This document shows positions 34,447-44,392 of a stretch of DNA of 64,000 nt, one piece after another. How positions within the stretch are numbered: the stretch's first letter is position 1; the number at the start of each line of letters is the position of its first letter. Under the pieces are notes generated by a model that saw nothing but the letters and a program-made list of their open reading frames with translations, was not told the DNA's origin and did not search any database. The translations under genes and the position numbers were made by a program. The DNA is from Nitrosospira sp. 56-18 (GTDB lineage Bacteria; Pseudomonadota; Gammaproteobacteria; Burkholderiales; Nitrosomonadaceae): the NCBI GenBank assembly GCA_001899235.1, contig MKVR01000012.1, positions 1-64,000 of the forward strand, given 5' to 3'.

Positions 34447-34739
34447 ATCGGGAACCTTGCGGGAACGCTATATGGAATGCATCGAGGAAATAAGGCTGTG
34501 GCAGCCCCACATACAGGGGGAATAAGGGAGCAGGAACCCTGGCGCCGGGTTCCGCGTTCCCGCCGGTGCAATATACTGGCCATCTCGTCATGCGACAAGT
34601 CCCGGTCTCCCTGCAAAATCAGGTTCCGCGGATTTCCGGCCTTGTCACGCACATTGGAACCCAGTCTCAAGTCCCGGCTTTTCCGCGCAGGAGCTGGAAG
34701 CAGTCGCATCAGCGATACCATTTTCAGGGTCGAAATGCA
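34447..34739. other. Intergenic region between argD and the decarboxylase
   Basis: No supportable gene. A 105-codon minus-strand frame (34434-34751) shows no recognisable family and lacks a convincing start. The argD promoter should lie here, but no strong consensus was identified. Confidence 0.35.
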
Positions 34740-34763
34740 GCACGGCGGCATGAGCCGCCGTGC
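34740..34763. terminator. Perfect GC-rich hairpin downstream of the decarboxylase gene
   Basis: Perfect 10-base arms GCACGGCGGC and GCCGCCGTGC enclose a four-base loop (ATGA). It lies about 40 bases past the stop of the minus-strand decarboxylase gene. There is no T-run on either strand, so it may act as an mRNA 3'-end stabiliser or a weak terminator. Confidence 0.55.
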
Positions 34764-34803
34764 GTCGAAAATGAACTGTCGTACACCACCCTTCTATCTT
34801 TAC

Positions 34804-36783
34804 CTATTTACTCAGCTTTTTCAAGCCTTTTTCCTCCAGGGGAGTGAGCAACCTGAGGCAAGGCAAATATCCGTCATAAACGATACCATGCATTTCAACG
34901 CGCTTTTGAGAGCGCAACATGCTCACCAGATATTGCACGACCTCCTGCGTGATCACCTGCCCTGGCACCAGCACCGGGATTCCGGGAGGATAAGGAGTAA
35001 TCTGGTCTGCGCAAACCCTCCCGTCGATATCGTTATTTACCCGCTCCTGCTCGTCCAGCAGCGGCATCAGCTCTCCGCCACAATAAAATGCGTCGCGCGG
35101 CAGGTATTTCAAATTCGTAAAACCGGGAAGCTCCGCAATCTGGTAGAGGCGTCGAGGCGCGCGGCCTTCCCGCGCGATGCGCATCAGCGCGTCGTAAAGC
35201 CGCGAAACCTTGCTCCGGGTGGTACCGATGGTAAGCAGCAAAGTGAGTGTATTGAACGTGGATTTCTCCACCTGAATATTATACCGCTCGAATAATTCCC
35301 GGATCAGGTCCTCCACAGTATAGCCGCAATGGGATATGTCTACCGTCACCTTGGTGGAATCCAGCTGTATATTGTCGTGTTTCACCTCTTCCGGCAGAAG
35401 ATCGGCAAGTTCCAGCACCCGGAACACCCCGGTGGAATTCACCTGATCCCGCACCTCCTTTGCCAGCTCGAGCGTGCGTGAAAGCAGCTTGTAACCTTCC
35501 AGGCTCGCCTGCTTGCGCGCCACATCCAGGCTGGCAATCATGCTGTACTGGGGGCTGGTGGAAGTATGCATATTGAAATTCTCGCGGAACAGGTGTTCCT
35601 TGAAATCGGGATCGTTGACATGAATCATGCTGGATTGCGAAAAAGCCGACAGCACCTTATGGGTGCTCTGGGTGGCATAATCCGCTCCCGCTTCCATGGC
35701 AGTGGGACGGAATGCGGGATGAAAGCGGGCAAAACCATACCAGGCTTCATCGATGATCACCTTGATGCCTTTTGCATGGGCAGCCTCGATAATGGGGCGC
35801 AGATCGTATCGCAGTCCATCATAGGTGCAGCTGGTGAGTATCAGCGCCTGGGCATCCGGATATTCTTCGATGGCATTGAACAGGGTCTGCTTCGGCACCG
35901 GACCGTAAACGCTGAACTTCTTGTTGACCGAGGAGTTCAGATAAATCGGATGCGCGCCCGACAATACCACGCCGTGATGCACGGATTTATGACAGTTTCG
36001 ATCCAGCAGGAGTTTTTCCCCGGGAGCGAGCAGCGTCTGGAAAATGACCTTGTTGGCGGTGGAAGTGCCGTTGGTGGCAAAAAAAGTACGTCGCGCCCCA
36101 AATGCCTTGGCGGCAATCTTCTGCGCTTCGGCGATCACGCCGGACGGTTCCATCAACGAATCCAGCATCGGCACCGATACCGAGAGATCCGCCCGGAATA
36201 TATGCTCCCCGATGAATTGATAAAAATCGCTGGCCCACGGGCTATCGCGCAACGAATCGCCGGAGGAGTGTCCCGGCGTGTGCCAGGCATCCTTCGCCAT
36301 GAGAACATAGCTTTTTAGCTGGTCATAGAACGGCGTACGTGCTTTTTCCTGGATCTGCGCATTGAGGATGCGATACATTCCCCGATAGTCCCGCTCTTCA
36401 CGGTAAAAATAGCCGTCTACCGTTTCGGAAAAGAGGGAATCCACCACTTCATCCTCCTTTTCCTGCGCAATGAGGACATAAATGTCCAGTTCGGGGCGAA
36501 AGCGGGTAATTTCCTGCACCAGCTTCAATGCCGTCATTTGAAGATTGCGAGAACCTTTTTCGCCGTTTTTGAGCGTATACAGCGTATCGTCCACCACGAC
36601 CGATTGGATATCTCCATCCTGTTTGATTGCTTCCAGCGCTTCGCGCGCCGTGGTAACGCCGGTAAAAGTGATGCCCAGGGGGTTTTCCAGAGACTTCGCG
36701 GCAGCATTCAGCCCCTTGATAAGCTCTTTGAGTATCAGGTTCTCGTCATTGATGATGAGAATCCGGCTGATGGGTCTTTTCAT
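34804..36783 (-). CDS. Orn/Lys/Arg decarboxylase (PLP, large form)
   Basis: 659 residues, class I Orn/Lys/Arg decarboxylase. The N-terminal 130 residues (SRILIINDENLILKELIKGL) form the receiver-like wing domain. The PLP domain follows, with FFATNGTSTANKVIFQTLLA, IDEAWYGFARFHP and the PLP lysine in YATQSTHKVLSAFSQSSMIH near residue 375. The C-terminal domain ends with PYPPGIPVLVPGQVI. It decarboxylates arginine, ornithine or lysine to a polyamine precursor; the specificity cannot be fixed from sequence alone. Next to argD, argF and argG, a role in turning arginine or ornithine into agmatine or putrescine is plausible. It is shorter than the E. coli inducible enzymes (710-755). Confidence 0.9.
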   Translation of the reverse strand: MKRPISRILIINDENLILKELIKGLNAAAKSLENPLGITFTGVTTAREALEAIKQDGDIQSVVVDDTLYTLKNGEKGSRNLQMTALKLVQEITRFRPELDIYVLIAQEKEDEVVDSLFSETVDGYFYREERDYRGMYRILNAQIQEKARTPFYDQLKSYVLMAKDAWHTPGHSSGDSLRDSPWASDFYQFIGEHIFRADLSVSVPMLDSLMEPSGVIAEAQKIAAKAFGARRTFFATNGTSTANKVIFQTLLAPGEKLLLDRNCHKSVHHGVVLSGAHPIYLNSSVNKKFSVYGPVPKQTLFNAIEEYPDAQALILTSCTYDGLRYDLRPIIEAAHAKGIKVIIDEAWYGFARFHPAFRPTAMEAGADYATQSTHKVLSAFSQSSMIHVNDPDFKEHLFRENFNMHTSTSPQYSMIASLDVARKQASLEGYKLLSRTLELAKEVRDQVNSTGVFRVLELADLLPEEVKHDNIQLDSTKVTVDISHCGYTVEDLIRELFERYNIQVEKSTFNTLTLLLTIGTTRSKVSRLYDALMRIAREGRAPRRLYQIAELPGFTNLKYLPRDAFYCGGELMPLLDEQERVNNDIDGRVCADQITPYPPGIPVLVPGQVITQEVVQYLVSMLRSQKRVEMHGIVYDGYLPCLRLLTPLEEKGLKKLSK

Positions 36784-36939
36784 GAAGGCCGCTTCCAGGT
36801 TAAAAAACCGCTTTATGCGCTAAAACCATTTTGATTGCAAGCCGATTGCAAAGCTCAGGAAGGCACGGATGCGGCCTTGAGGCAATTCGAGCCGATTTCG
36901 GCAAAAGCAGTGAAGGGCGAAACGGTCTATAGTGACTTC

Positions 36940-38361
36940 ATGAGATTGCGTTTCCCGGCCTTTCCGCCCCTGCGGCTTCTGCGATATGGCTCGGCCATGC
37001 TATTGCTGTTGCCCGGGCTCATCATGGCTGCGCCGGTAGTCGTGCTGAAAGTCGACGGAGTGATTGCGCCTGCCAGCGCTGACTTTATCGAGCGCGGTCT
37101 GCATGATGCCGCAACCGAAGGCGCACACCTCATTGTATTGCAGATGGATACTCCGGGGGGGCTGGATTCATCGATGCGCCGGATCATCCGGGAAATCCTC
37201 GCTTCGCCGGTGCCGGTAGCCGCTTTCGTCGCGCCCAGTGGCGCACGGGCCGCAAGCGCCGGGACCTATATCCTTTATGCGAGCCATATTGCAGCAATGG
37301 CGCCAGGCACAAACCTGGGCGCCGCCACCCCGGTAAGGATAGAGGGGTTGCCAGAGCAGCCCAGGTCCCGCCCTGAACCCTATCCCGAACCCGAAACCAG
37401 ACCGGAGACGGGTCCGGAATCCAGCGCCAGCCAACACGACCCTAAAATCGGGAGTGAGAACAAGCTGCCGCCAGAAGACGCCATGTCGCGCAAAGCAGTG
37501 CACGACGCAGCCGCATACATCCGCTCGCTTGCCCAATTGCGCGGACGCAATGCCGATTGGGCGGAACGGGCGGTACGCGAAACGGCAAGCCTTTCCGCCG
37601 CCGAAGCGCTGGATCTCAAAGTCATCGATTACGTGGCCGCCGACGTGCCCGAGTTGTTGAAGCAGTTAAACAACAAAAAGGTATCGGTGCTTGGCCGGGA
37701 GCAGGTTCTGGATACTGCTTCCGCCACGATCCGCATCGTCGAGCCAGACTGGCGGACTCAATTGCTGGCGATCATCACCGACCCAAGCGTGGCTTATATA
37801 CTGATGCTTATCGGTATTTACGGATTATTTTTCGAGCTTTCCAATCCCGGCTTTGTCCTGCCCGGCGTGGCCGGCGCCATCTGCCTGCTGCTCGCCCTGT
37901 ATTCCTTTCAATTGCTGCCGGTAAGTTACACCGGCGTTGCGCTAATCCTGCTGGGCATCGCATTCATGATCGCGGAAGCCTTTTTACCCAGTTTCGGCGC
38001 ATTGGGTATCGGTGGAGTGGTCGCCTTCGCTGCTGGGTCGCTGATGCTGATCGAAACCGACCTGCCCGGCTATGGCATTCCCTTATCCCTCGTTGCCGGC
38101 GTGACGCTTGCCAGCGCGGCATTCCTGGTCTTCGTCGTTGGCGCAGCACTCAAGGCTTATCGCAGTCCCGTTGTCAGCGGACGGGAGGCGCTGGTGGGAG
38201 CCACCGGAGAAATGCTGGAAGATGCCGCGGTCGAAGGTATGGCGCTTGTCCAGGGTGAACTGTGGAAAGTACGCTGCGCCCAGCCGTTATCGCGCGGGCA
38301 AAAGGTGCGCGTCACCGGGATTGATGGCCTGGTCCTGCAGGTGACTTCAGTGGACAAATAG
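36940..38361 (+). CDS. NfeD-family membrane serine protease
   Basis: 473 residues from the ATG at 36940, whose signal helix is [20 protein letters not shown]. The first half is a ClpP/SppA-class protease domain ([40 protein letters not shown], nucleophile Ser in [16 protein letters not shown]). A Pro/Glu-rich insertion lies at about residues 130-170 ([19 protein letters not shown]). The second half has four to five membrane helices and a C-terminal OB-fold NfeD domain ([15 protein letters not shown]). Long-form NfeD proteases cleave stomatin partners, and the stomatin gene follows after 32 bases. Confidence 0.9.
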   Translation: MRLRFPAFPPLRLLRYGSAMLLLLPGLIMAAPVVVLKVDGVIAPASADFIERGLHDAATEGAHLIVLQMDTPGGLDSSMRRIIREILASPVPVAAFVAPSGARAASAGTYILYASHIAAMAPGTNLGAATPVRIEGLPEQPRSRPEPYPEPETRPETGPESSASQHDPKIGSENKLPPEDAMSRKAVHDAAAYIRSLAQLRGRNADWAERAVRETASLSAAEALDLKVIDYVAADVPELLKQLNNKKVSVLGREQVLDTASATIRIVEPDWRTQLLAIITDPSVAYILMLIGIYGLFFELSNPGFVLPGVAGAICLLLALYSFQLLPVSYTGVALILLGIAFMIAEAFLPSFGALGIGGVVAFAAGSLMLIETDLPGYGIPLSLVAGVTLASAAFLVFVVGAALKAYRSPVVSGREALVGATGEMLEDAAVEGMALVQGELWKVRCAQPLSRGQKVRVTGIDGLVLQVTSVDK

Positions 38362-38393
38362 TAGCAGTAGCAGAATATGACAAGGAGGCAGAC

Positions 38394-39272
38394 ATGTTCG
38401 CCAATTTGACCGCATTGATCACCATCCTGGTAATCGTGTTGTTCACTGCATTTCGCATCTTGCGCGAGTATGAGCGGGGCGTGGTATTCACGCTCGGCCG
38501 CTTCGACAAGGTAAAGGGACCAGGATTGATCATCATCATTCCCGGCATCCAGAAAATGGTCCGGGTCGATCTTCGCACGGTGGTAATGGATGTACCCAGC
38601 CAGGATGTCATTTCGCGCGACAATGTTTCGGTAAAGGTCAATGCAGTCGTTTATTTTCGTGTCGTCGATCCGCAAAAATCCATTATCCAGGTGGAAAACT
38701 TCCTTTCCGCCACAAGCCAGTTCGCCCAGACCACCTTGCGTTCCGTATTGGGCAAGCACGAACTTGACGAAATGCTGGCGGAACGGGAAAAACTCAACCT
38801 GGATATCCAGAAGGCTCTCGACGTTCAGACCGATGCCTGGGGAATCAAGGTCTCCAATGTCGAAATCAAGCATGTGGATATCGATGAGTCCATGATACGG
38901 GCGATTGCGCGGCAGGCGGAGGCGGAGCGGGAACGGCGCGCCAAGGTGATTCATGCCGAAGGTGAATTGCAGGCATCGCACAAACTGATGCAGGCAGCGC
39001 AAACGCTTTCCCGCCAGAATGGCGCAATGCAGCTACGCTATCTGCAGACCCTGACCAGCATCGCCAGCGACAAGTCGAACACCATTATTTTTCCGGTATC
39101 GATGGACCTGATGTCGACGCTGACGAACGTTCTCAAAATGCAAAACCGCCGAGGGCCCGATGAAGCAGGCTCAGCTGATGAGCCTGGCGGACCCGATGCG
39201 ACTGATGAAACCACGTTGGGCAGCAGCCGGATGGAGGAAACGGCAACGGATCAGGCAAACAGCTCCGCATAG
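38394..39272 (+). CDS. Stomatin/prohibitin-like SPFH protein (slipin)
   Basis: 292 residues with a strong AAGGAGG ribosome-binding site. N-terminal transmembrane helix ([19 protein letters not shown]), then the SPFH domain: [40 protein letters not shown] and [21 protein letters not shown] coiled coil with [20 protein letters not shown] follows. Slipins oligomerise in the inner membrane and organise protein or lipid microdomains, and are paired with NfeD proteases as here. The C-terminal 40 residues are acidic and variable. Confidence 0.92.
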   Translation: MFANLTALITILVIVLFTAFRILREYERGVVFTLGRFDKVKGPGLIIIIPGIQKMVRVDLRTVVMDVPSQDVISRDNVSVKVNAVVYFRVVDPQKSIIQVENFLSATSQFAQTTLRSVLGKHELDEMLAEREKLNLDIQKALDVQTDAWGIKVSNVEIKHVDIDESMIRAIARQAEAERERRAKVIHAEGELQASHKLMQAAQTLSRQNGAMQLRYLQTLTSIASDKSNTIIFPVSMDLMSTLTNVLKMQNRRGPDEAGSADEPGGPDATDETTLGSSRMEETATDQANSSA

Positions 39273-39328
39273 CCTCCCGGTCGGAAGCTATCGCTTCCGC
39301 TGTTTCCGCCACCCGCGCTGGATGGATC

Positions 39329-39592
39329 TCAGGCGATCGCCTTTATTGCGGCAGACAGGCGGCTTTTATGGCGTGCAGCCTTGTTCTTGTGGATGATGCC
39401 CTTGTCGGCAATCGAATCTATCATGCCGGCAGAGGCCTGGAACGCGGCCTGAGCGGCGGATTTGTCCGCGGAGCTGATGGCTTTTCTCACATGCTTGATT
39501 GCTGTGCGCAACTGGGAACGCATGCTCATGTTGCGGCTGCGCTGTTCGACGTTCTGTCGCGCGCGTTTTCTTGCCTGGGCGCTATTGGCCAT
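39329..39592 (-). CDS. rpsT: 30S ribosomal protein S20
   Basis: 87 residues, basic and helical, starting [20 protein letters not shown], with [17 protein letters not shown] and the closing block [21 protein letters not shown]20 binds 16S rRNA in the 30S body. It is divergent from murJ, a common arrangement in proteobacteria, and stands as a single gene here. Confidence 0.97.
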   Translation of the reverse strand: MANSAQARKRARQNVEQRSRNMSMRSQLRTAIKHVRKAISSADKSAAQAAFQASAGMIDSIADKGIIHKNKAARHKSRLSAAIKAIA

Positions 39593-39844
39593 GTAAAAAC
39601 CCCGAATTAATTCAATGCGAAAATCTTTCGAATAATACGGCTATTCAAGCCATATTGCAAGCCGCGCAGCCGGACATCTGGATAACCTTGTCCCATCCCG
39701 GCTTTGCTCTTCAGTCGAAGGCGCCGACATATCCGTTCATATCTCTGTTATCTGTTCAATGGCCGATCGGGGCCGGCCGCGATCGAGCTGATTTATTACC
39801 ATTGGTACAACCCCCTTTCTGTATTCGGGTTACCATACTCAGCC

Positions 39845-41383
39845 ATGAATCTGCTCAGAGCCCTCACTACCATCAGCGGCATGACGTTGATATCCCGTAT
39901 CCTGGGATTCGTACGCGACGTCCTGATCGCCCGCGTTTTTGGCGCCGGAATGGCGACCGACGCTTTTTTTGTCGCGTTTCGCATCCCCAACCTGCTGCGG
40001 CGCTTGTTTGCGGAAGGGGCATTTTCCCAGGCATTTGTTCCCATATTGGCGGAATACAAGTCACGCCGGACCTTCGAGGAAACACGCGGACTGATCGACC
40101 GTGTGGCGACCCTGCTGTCGATATGCCTGTTCCTCGTGGCATTGGCTGGCGTCATCGCGGCACCAGCGATAATTTACGTCAGCGCCCCTGGATTTGGCGG
40201 CAGCCCCGAAAAATTCGAGCTGGCTGCCGACCTCTTGCGCATCACGTTCCCGTATATCCTGTTCATATCGCTTGGCGCGCTGGCGGGCGGGATACTCAAT
40301 ACCTGGAGTAAATTCACCGTGCCGGCACTGACTCCGGCTCTTCTGAATATTTCCTTCATCGCGTTTACGCTATGGGGAGCGCCAATGATGGACCCGCCGG
40401 TATTGGCGCTGGCCTGGGCGGTGTTCGTCGGGGGCGTGCTCCAGCTCGCGTTCCAGTTACCGTTCCTGATGCGTCTCAACCTCATGCCTCGGCTTCGCTT
40501 CAAATCCGACGACGATGGGGCATGGCGCGTGCTCAAGCAAATGATACCCGCCATTTTCGGCGTATCGATCAGCCAGATCAGTTTGCTGATCAATACTATT
40601 TTCGCTTCTTTTCTCGTAACAGGAAGCGTAACCTGGCTCTATTATGCAGACCGGCTGATGGAATTTCCGGCAGGACTGCTGGGAGCAGCCCTCGGAACCA
40701 TATTGCTTCCATCATTGTCGCGGCATCATGCGGACAAGAGCGCCGAAGAATATTCCCGCCTGCTGGATTGGGGCCTGCGGCTTACCATGCTGCTCACCCT
40801 GCCTGCAGCGCTGGCGCTCGCCATCCTTGCCACTCCGCTCGTCGCCACGCTTTTCTACCATGGAAAATTTTCCGCCGACGATGTGTTGATGACCCGCGAC
40901 GCCCTTATCGCCTACAGCGTGGGACTATCGGGATTGATACTGGTGAAAGTGCTTGCACCTGGATTTTATGCGCGGCAAAACATCAAAACGCCGGTAAAAA
41001 TCGCGGTCATCACGCTGATCGCCACGCAGTTGATGAATCTCGCACTCATCATGCCCCTGCGGCATGCCGGCCTCGCGCTCGCCATTGGCCTGGGCGCATG
41101 CCTTAACGCCTCTCTGCTTTACTACAAGCTTCGCCTCCACGGAATTTACCAGCCGCAGCCAGGATGGATGGTCTTTATGCTGAAGATATTCATGGCGCTG
41201 GCAGCGATGGGCTGTGCGCTGTGGTTTGCCTCAGGCACCGATTCCTCCTGGCTGATCAGTTCCACGCTCGATCGCGCCTTGCGGCTGACATGGATAGTGG
41301 CGCTGGGCGCCATGATCTATTTCGTCATGTTGTGGCTGCTTGGTTTCAGGCTTCATGATTTTTCCCAGAAAGGCGTGCTGTAA
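39845..41383 (+). CDS. murJ: Lipid II flippase MurJ
   Basis: 512 residues from [20 protein letters not shown]; longer frames upstream are not family-like. MurJ (MviN) flips lipid II across the inner membrane for peptidoglycan synthesis. Characteristic blocks are [40 protein letters not shown] and [12 protein letters not shown] in the first helices, and [20 protein letters not shown] in the middle. Fourteen or so hydrophobic helices cover the length. It is divergent from rpsT. Confidence 0.96.
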   Translation: MNLLRALTTISGMTLISRILGFVRDVLIARVFGAGMATDAFFVAFRIPNLLRRLFAEGAFSQAFVPILAEYKSRRTFEETRGLIDRVATLLSICLFLVALAGVIAAPAIIYVSAPGFGGSPEKFELAADLLRITFPYILFISLGALAGGILNTWSKFTVPALTPALLNISFIAFTLWGAPMMDPPVLALAWAVFVGGVLQLAFQLPFLMRLNLMPRLRFKSDDDGAWRVLKQMIPAIFGVSISQISLLINTIFASFLVTGSVTWLYYADRLMEFPAGLLGAALGTILLPSLSRHHADKSAEEYSRLLDWGLRLTMLLTLPAALALAILATPLVATLFYHGKFSADDVLMTRDALIAYSVGLSGLILVKVLAPGFYARQNIKTPVKIAVITLIATQLMNLALIMPLRHAGLALAIGLGACLNASLLYYKLRLHGIYQPQPGWMVFMLKIFMALAAMGCALWFASGTDSSWLISSTLDRALRLTWIVALGAMIYFVMLWLLGFRLHDFSQKGVL

Positions 41384-41566
41384 TCGTTTTAAGAAACGGC
41401 ATTAATGCCCGGTGCAACCGTCAGCGCCAGGACCGGCAACAGGCCAGTTAATGACAAAAAGCATGTCTCATCTGTAACGAAGCAGGATTAATGCTCTTTT
41501 AAACGAGATGAGAATTTCCCGGCGTTATTGCGGCATAAACCCTCGGCCTGACAGTAGAAAAAAAAC

Positions 41567-41595
41567 TTATCTGGCAGGGGGATTAGCCATATAAT
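41567..41595 (+). promoter_or_regulatory. Candidate sigma-70 promoter of mlaA
   Basis: A perfect -10 box TATAAT (41590-41595) lies 17 bases after a weak -35-like TTATCT (41567-41572). It is about 50 bases upstream of the mlaA start, on the same strand. The rest of the 257-base murJ-mlaA gap has no gene. Confidence 0.5.
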
Positions 41596-41640
41596 GGGCG
41601 GCGATTCTTTCCCGTTAACGGTAAGTTACCCCATTAAATT

Positions 41641-42669
41641 TTGAACATGACTCGCTCTTCCTCCAGATATTCAACCTTATTAATCCTGCTTCTGGGATTT
41701 TTCCTGAACGGTTGCGCCACGACGGACAAGAACGCCAAGGCCGACAAGGGCATGGAGAATACCTCTACCCCTGTCGCGGACAGCGGCGCCAAGGCCGATA
41801 GCAGTGCCAAAGCGGGTAGCGCCACGGCGGCCGGCACCACGGCAGGCAGCGTTGCGGGTGCTGGTTCCGGAACGAATGCCGCCAATAGCGACAGCGCCAC
41901 GAAGAATACAAATGTATCTGCCAGCGCTGCCGCCGCCTCCGATAATGCCAGGAAGGATTCCCAGGCGCCGGTCAGCGGTCCCGTATTCAAGGCCGCGGCG
42001 CCGACCTCCTACCCGCCCTACAGCAAGAAAGATCCATGGGAGCCTATGAACCGTGCGGTATTTGGCTTCAACGAATCCCTGGACGACTATCTGCTCAGGC
42101 CCGTGGCAAAGGGATACCGGTGGATCATGCCCGATCCACTGGAAAACGCGGTAGGAAATGTTTTTTCGAACCTGGGTGATATCCCGATAACTCTCAATAA
42201 TCTCCTCCAGCTCAAGTTCAACAATGCGCTGACCAGCAGCATGCGGGTAGTGGTCAATAGCAGCTTCGGCCTGGGTGGCATAATCGATCTGGCAAGCGAC
42301 ATCGGGCTGGAAAAACACGATGAGGATTTCGGACAGACACTGGGATACCATGGTGTCGCGAGCGGACCCTATCTGGTGCTCCCTTTTCTCGGGCCAAGCA
42401 CAACCCGCGACGCTGGCGGCAGGGTGCTGGATATTGCGACCGACCCGGTCTTTGTCGGCAGCTTCTTCGTCGCTCCGTTTATCGGGCCGATAGTCGGGAG
42501 CACGAGGGCGGCAGACACGCGCGCTGGATTGCTGAAATCGGAAAAGACGCTGGACGAAGCCGCGCTGGACAAATATGAGTTTGTACGCGAGGCCTACCTG
42601 CAGCGGCGGCGCAATCTGGTTTATGACGGAAATCCGCCGAAACAGCAGGATGAGGACGACGCCGAATAA
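41641..42669 (+). CDS. mlaA: MlaA (VacJ) outer-membrane lipoprotein
   Basis: 342 residues from TTG, or 340 from the ATG at 41647. The lipobox FFLNGCA places the lipidated Cys near residue 25. A low-complexity Ala/Ser/Gly/Lys/Thr-rich stretch of about 85 residues follows, unusual for the family. The MlaA domain begins at SKKDPWEPMNRAVFGFNESL-like sequence near residue 122 and includes LNNLLQLKFNNALTSSMRVV and EDFGQTLGYHGVASGPYLVL, then PFLGPSTTRD. MlaA extracts misplaced phospholipids from the outer leaflet and hands them to MlaC. It stands alone here; the other mla genes are not in the window. Confidence 0.93.
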   Translation: MNMTRSSSRYSTLLILLLGFFLNGCATTDKNAKADKGMENTSTPVADSGAKADSSAKAGSATAAGTTAGSVAGAGSGTNAANSDSATKNTNVSASAAAASDNARKDSQAPVSGPVFKAAAPTSYPPYSKKDPWEPMNRAVFGFNESLDDYLLRPVAKGYRWIMPDPLENAVGNVFSNLGDIPITLNNLLQLKFNNALTSSMRVVVNSSFGLGGIIDLASDIGLEKHDEDFGQTLGYHGVASGPYLVLPFLGPSTTRDAGGRVLDIATDPVFVGSFFVAPFIGPIVGSTRAADTRAGLLKSEKTLDEAALDKYEFVREAYLQRRRNLVYDGNPPKQQDEDDAE

Positions 42670-42719
42670 ATGAGGCGTAAAGCAGGTTAAAAGCAGCTTC
42701 CAAAAAAGCTAAACAGCTA

Positions 42720-42762
42720 AAAAATGCCGGAATGTTCCGAATGGAAACATTCCGGCATTTTT
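42720..42762. terminator. Strong bidirectional rho-independent terminator
   Basis: The arm AAAAATGCCGGAATGTT pairs with AACATTCCGGCATTTTT, with one bulge and a short loop. A-run and T-run on opposite sides allow termination of both mlaA and the convergent htpX transcripts. Confidence 0.85.
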
Positions 42763-42856
42763 ATTTCCGATAGCAGCCTGCAGAAACGCGCAACCTCGCG
42801 CCGCCAATCCCGATCATTACTATCCAGCAGGCACCGAACCGCATGGAAAACCCGGA

Positions 42857-43738
42857 TTACTGCATCTCGCGCAACGCGGCTATGCGCGCTTCCAGCGGCG
42901 GATGGGACATGAACAGGTTTCTGATACCATCGCTTTTGCCCGATATCCCGAAGGCCGCCAGTCGATCCGGCAATTGCGCCGGTTCATGCTGCTGTCTCAA
43001 GCGCTCCAGAGCGGCGATCATCTTGTTGCGGCCCGCAAGCTGAGCTCCTCCCGCATCCGCACGAAACTCCCGCTGGCGACTGAACCACATGACGATCATG
43101 CTGGCAAGAATACCCAAAACCATTTGCGCTATCAGGCTGGTCACGAGAAAAGCCGGACCATGGTCTCGTTCGGTCTTGAATACAACCCGATCGACGAAGT
43201 GGCCGATCACCCGGGACAGGAATATCACGAAAGTATTGACGACACCTTGGATCAAGGCAAGCGTGACCATATCGCCGTTCGCCACATGGCTTATTTCGTG
43301 TGCCAGGACGCCCTCGATTTCATCCTTCTGCATAGTGTGAAGCAGGCCGCTGCTTACAGCGACCAATGCGTTGTCTCGATCCATGCCGGTGGCAAAAGCA
43401 TTGACATCCGGAGCATCGTAAATCGCAACTTCCGGCATGCCGATACCTGCCCGCTCAGCCTGGCGGCGGACGGTGTCCACCAGCCACCGTTCCGTCGGAT
43501 CGGAGGGCTGCTCGATCACGGTGGCTCCCGTCAGGCGCTTTGCTGTCCATTTCGACATGGCAAGCGAAATGAAAGAGCCGCCAAAACCGATCACACCCGC
43601 CATGATCAGCAGGGAATTGAGATTTATGTTGGTTCCCTCTGCATCCAGGATGCGATCCACGCCCAACAGGCGCAGCGTGATGCTCAGCACCAGAAGAATC
43701 GCAAGGTTGGTTGCTATGAACAGGAGAATCCGTTTCAT
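42857..43738 (-). CDS. htpX: Membrane zinc protease HtpX
   Basis: 293 residues, peptidase M48B. Two N-terminal membrane helices (about 4-24 and 36-58), the zinc motif HEISH in [20 protein letters not shown] near residue 143, two further helices, and the third zinc ligand Glu in [20 protein letters not shown]. The end has [16 protein letters not shown]. HtpX degrades damaged membrane proteins under envelope or heat stress. It is convergent with mlaA. Confidence 0.95.
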   Translation of the reverse strand: MKRILLFIATNLAILLVLSITLRLLGVDRILDAEGTNINLNSLLIMAGVIGFGGSFISLAMSKWTAKRLTGATVIEQPSDPTERWLVDTVRRQAERAGIGMPEVAIYDAPDVNAFATGMDRDNALVAVSSGLLHTMQKDEIEGVLAHEISHVANGDMVTLALIQGVVNTFVIFLSRVIGHFVDRVVFKTERDHGPAFLVTSLIAQMVLGILASMIVMWFSRQREFRADAGGAQLAGRNKMIAALERLRQQHEPAQLPDRLAAFGISGKSDGIRNLFMSHPPLEARIAALREMQ

Positions 43739-43904
43739 GAAGATAACTCCATTTCTACTTGTAAAGCTGCGTGTAAAGGTAGAGCATAAATGGGACTGGA
43801 AGTTCAGTTTTCAAGTAGGAGCGACTATCCGGCTACCCATCGATTTTTGGCACGGCAGGAAGGACCGGTCTGCGCCTCTTCCCGCTTTCCTCGAACTCCA
43901 GCCG

Positions 43905-44387
43905 CTAACGCCGCCGGTATCGTGCAGCCATGGCGTATGCCGCCAGCCCTGCAAACAGGATGAAAAAAATAGCCGACCAGTCGGGAAGCGCAAGGCTCAT
44001 GAACTTCCAGGTTACATCGGCGCAGTCGCCGTTGGCCTCGAACATGGTTGGCCACCACTTCGCCAGAGGCAGCGCATTCAAAAATGCTTCCTCCGGACTG
44101 ATGCCGCATTCGAACGCTTCCGGATAACGCACCAGCCAGGCATGGCGCAACGCGACCGCCGCCCCGGCGGCCGAGACAGCGAGGATCCATCCGTTGTAGA
44201 TCTTCCGGCCAAATGCCCGCGGCCCTTGCAAAAATGCCATCAACGCAGCTATGCCAACTAGGCAATAGGCAACCCGTTGGACCACGCAGAGGGGGCAAGG
44301 CAGCAGATTCCTGACGAGCTGAAGGTAAATAGCATAACTTAGCAATCCGGCGCAACCAAGAAATATCAACAGAAAAATTATTCTCAT
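43905..44387 (-). CDS. dsbB: Disulfide bond formation protein B
   Basis: 160 residues, four membrane helices. The first redox pair is CPLC in LLPCPLCVVQRVAYCLVGI near residues 32-35. The second periplasmic pair is Cys in AFECGISPEE and NGDCADV. DsbB reoxidises DsbA and passes electrons to quinone. Length and spacing are normal. It begins five bases after the RlmL-like methyltransferase gene on the same strand. Confidence 0.94.
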   Translation of the reverse strand: MRIIFLLIFLGCAGLLSYAIYLQLVRNLLPCPLCVVQRVAYCLVGIAALMAFLQGPRAFGRKIYNGWILAVSAAGAAVALRHAWLVRYPEAFECGISPEEAFLNALPLAKWWPTMFEANGDCADVTWKFMSLALPDWSAIFFILFAGLAAYAMAARYRRR

Positions 44388-44392
44388 CGATT

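Noticed and set aside
34434-34751. 105-codon minus-strand frame upstream of argD
   Set aside because: No family match, poor start, and overlaps a perfect hairpin.
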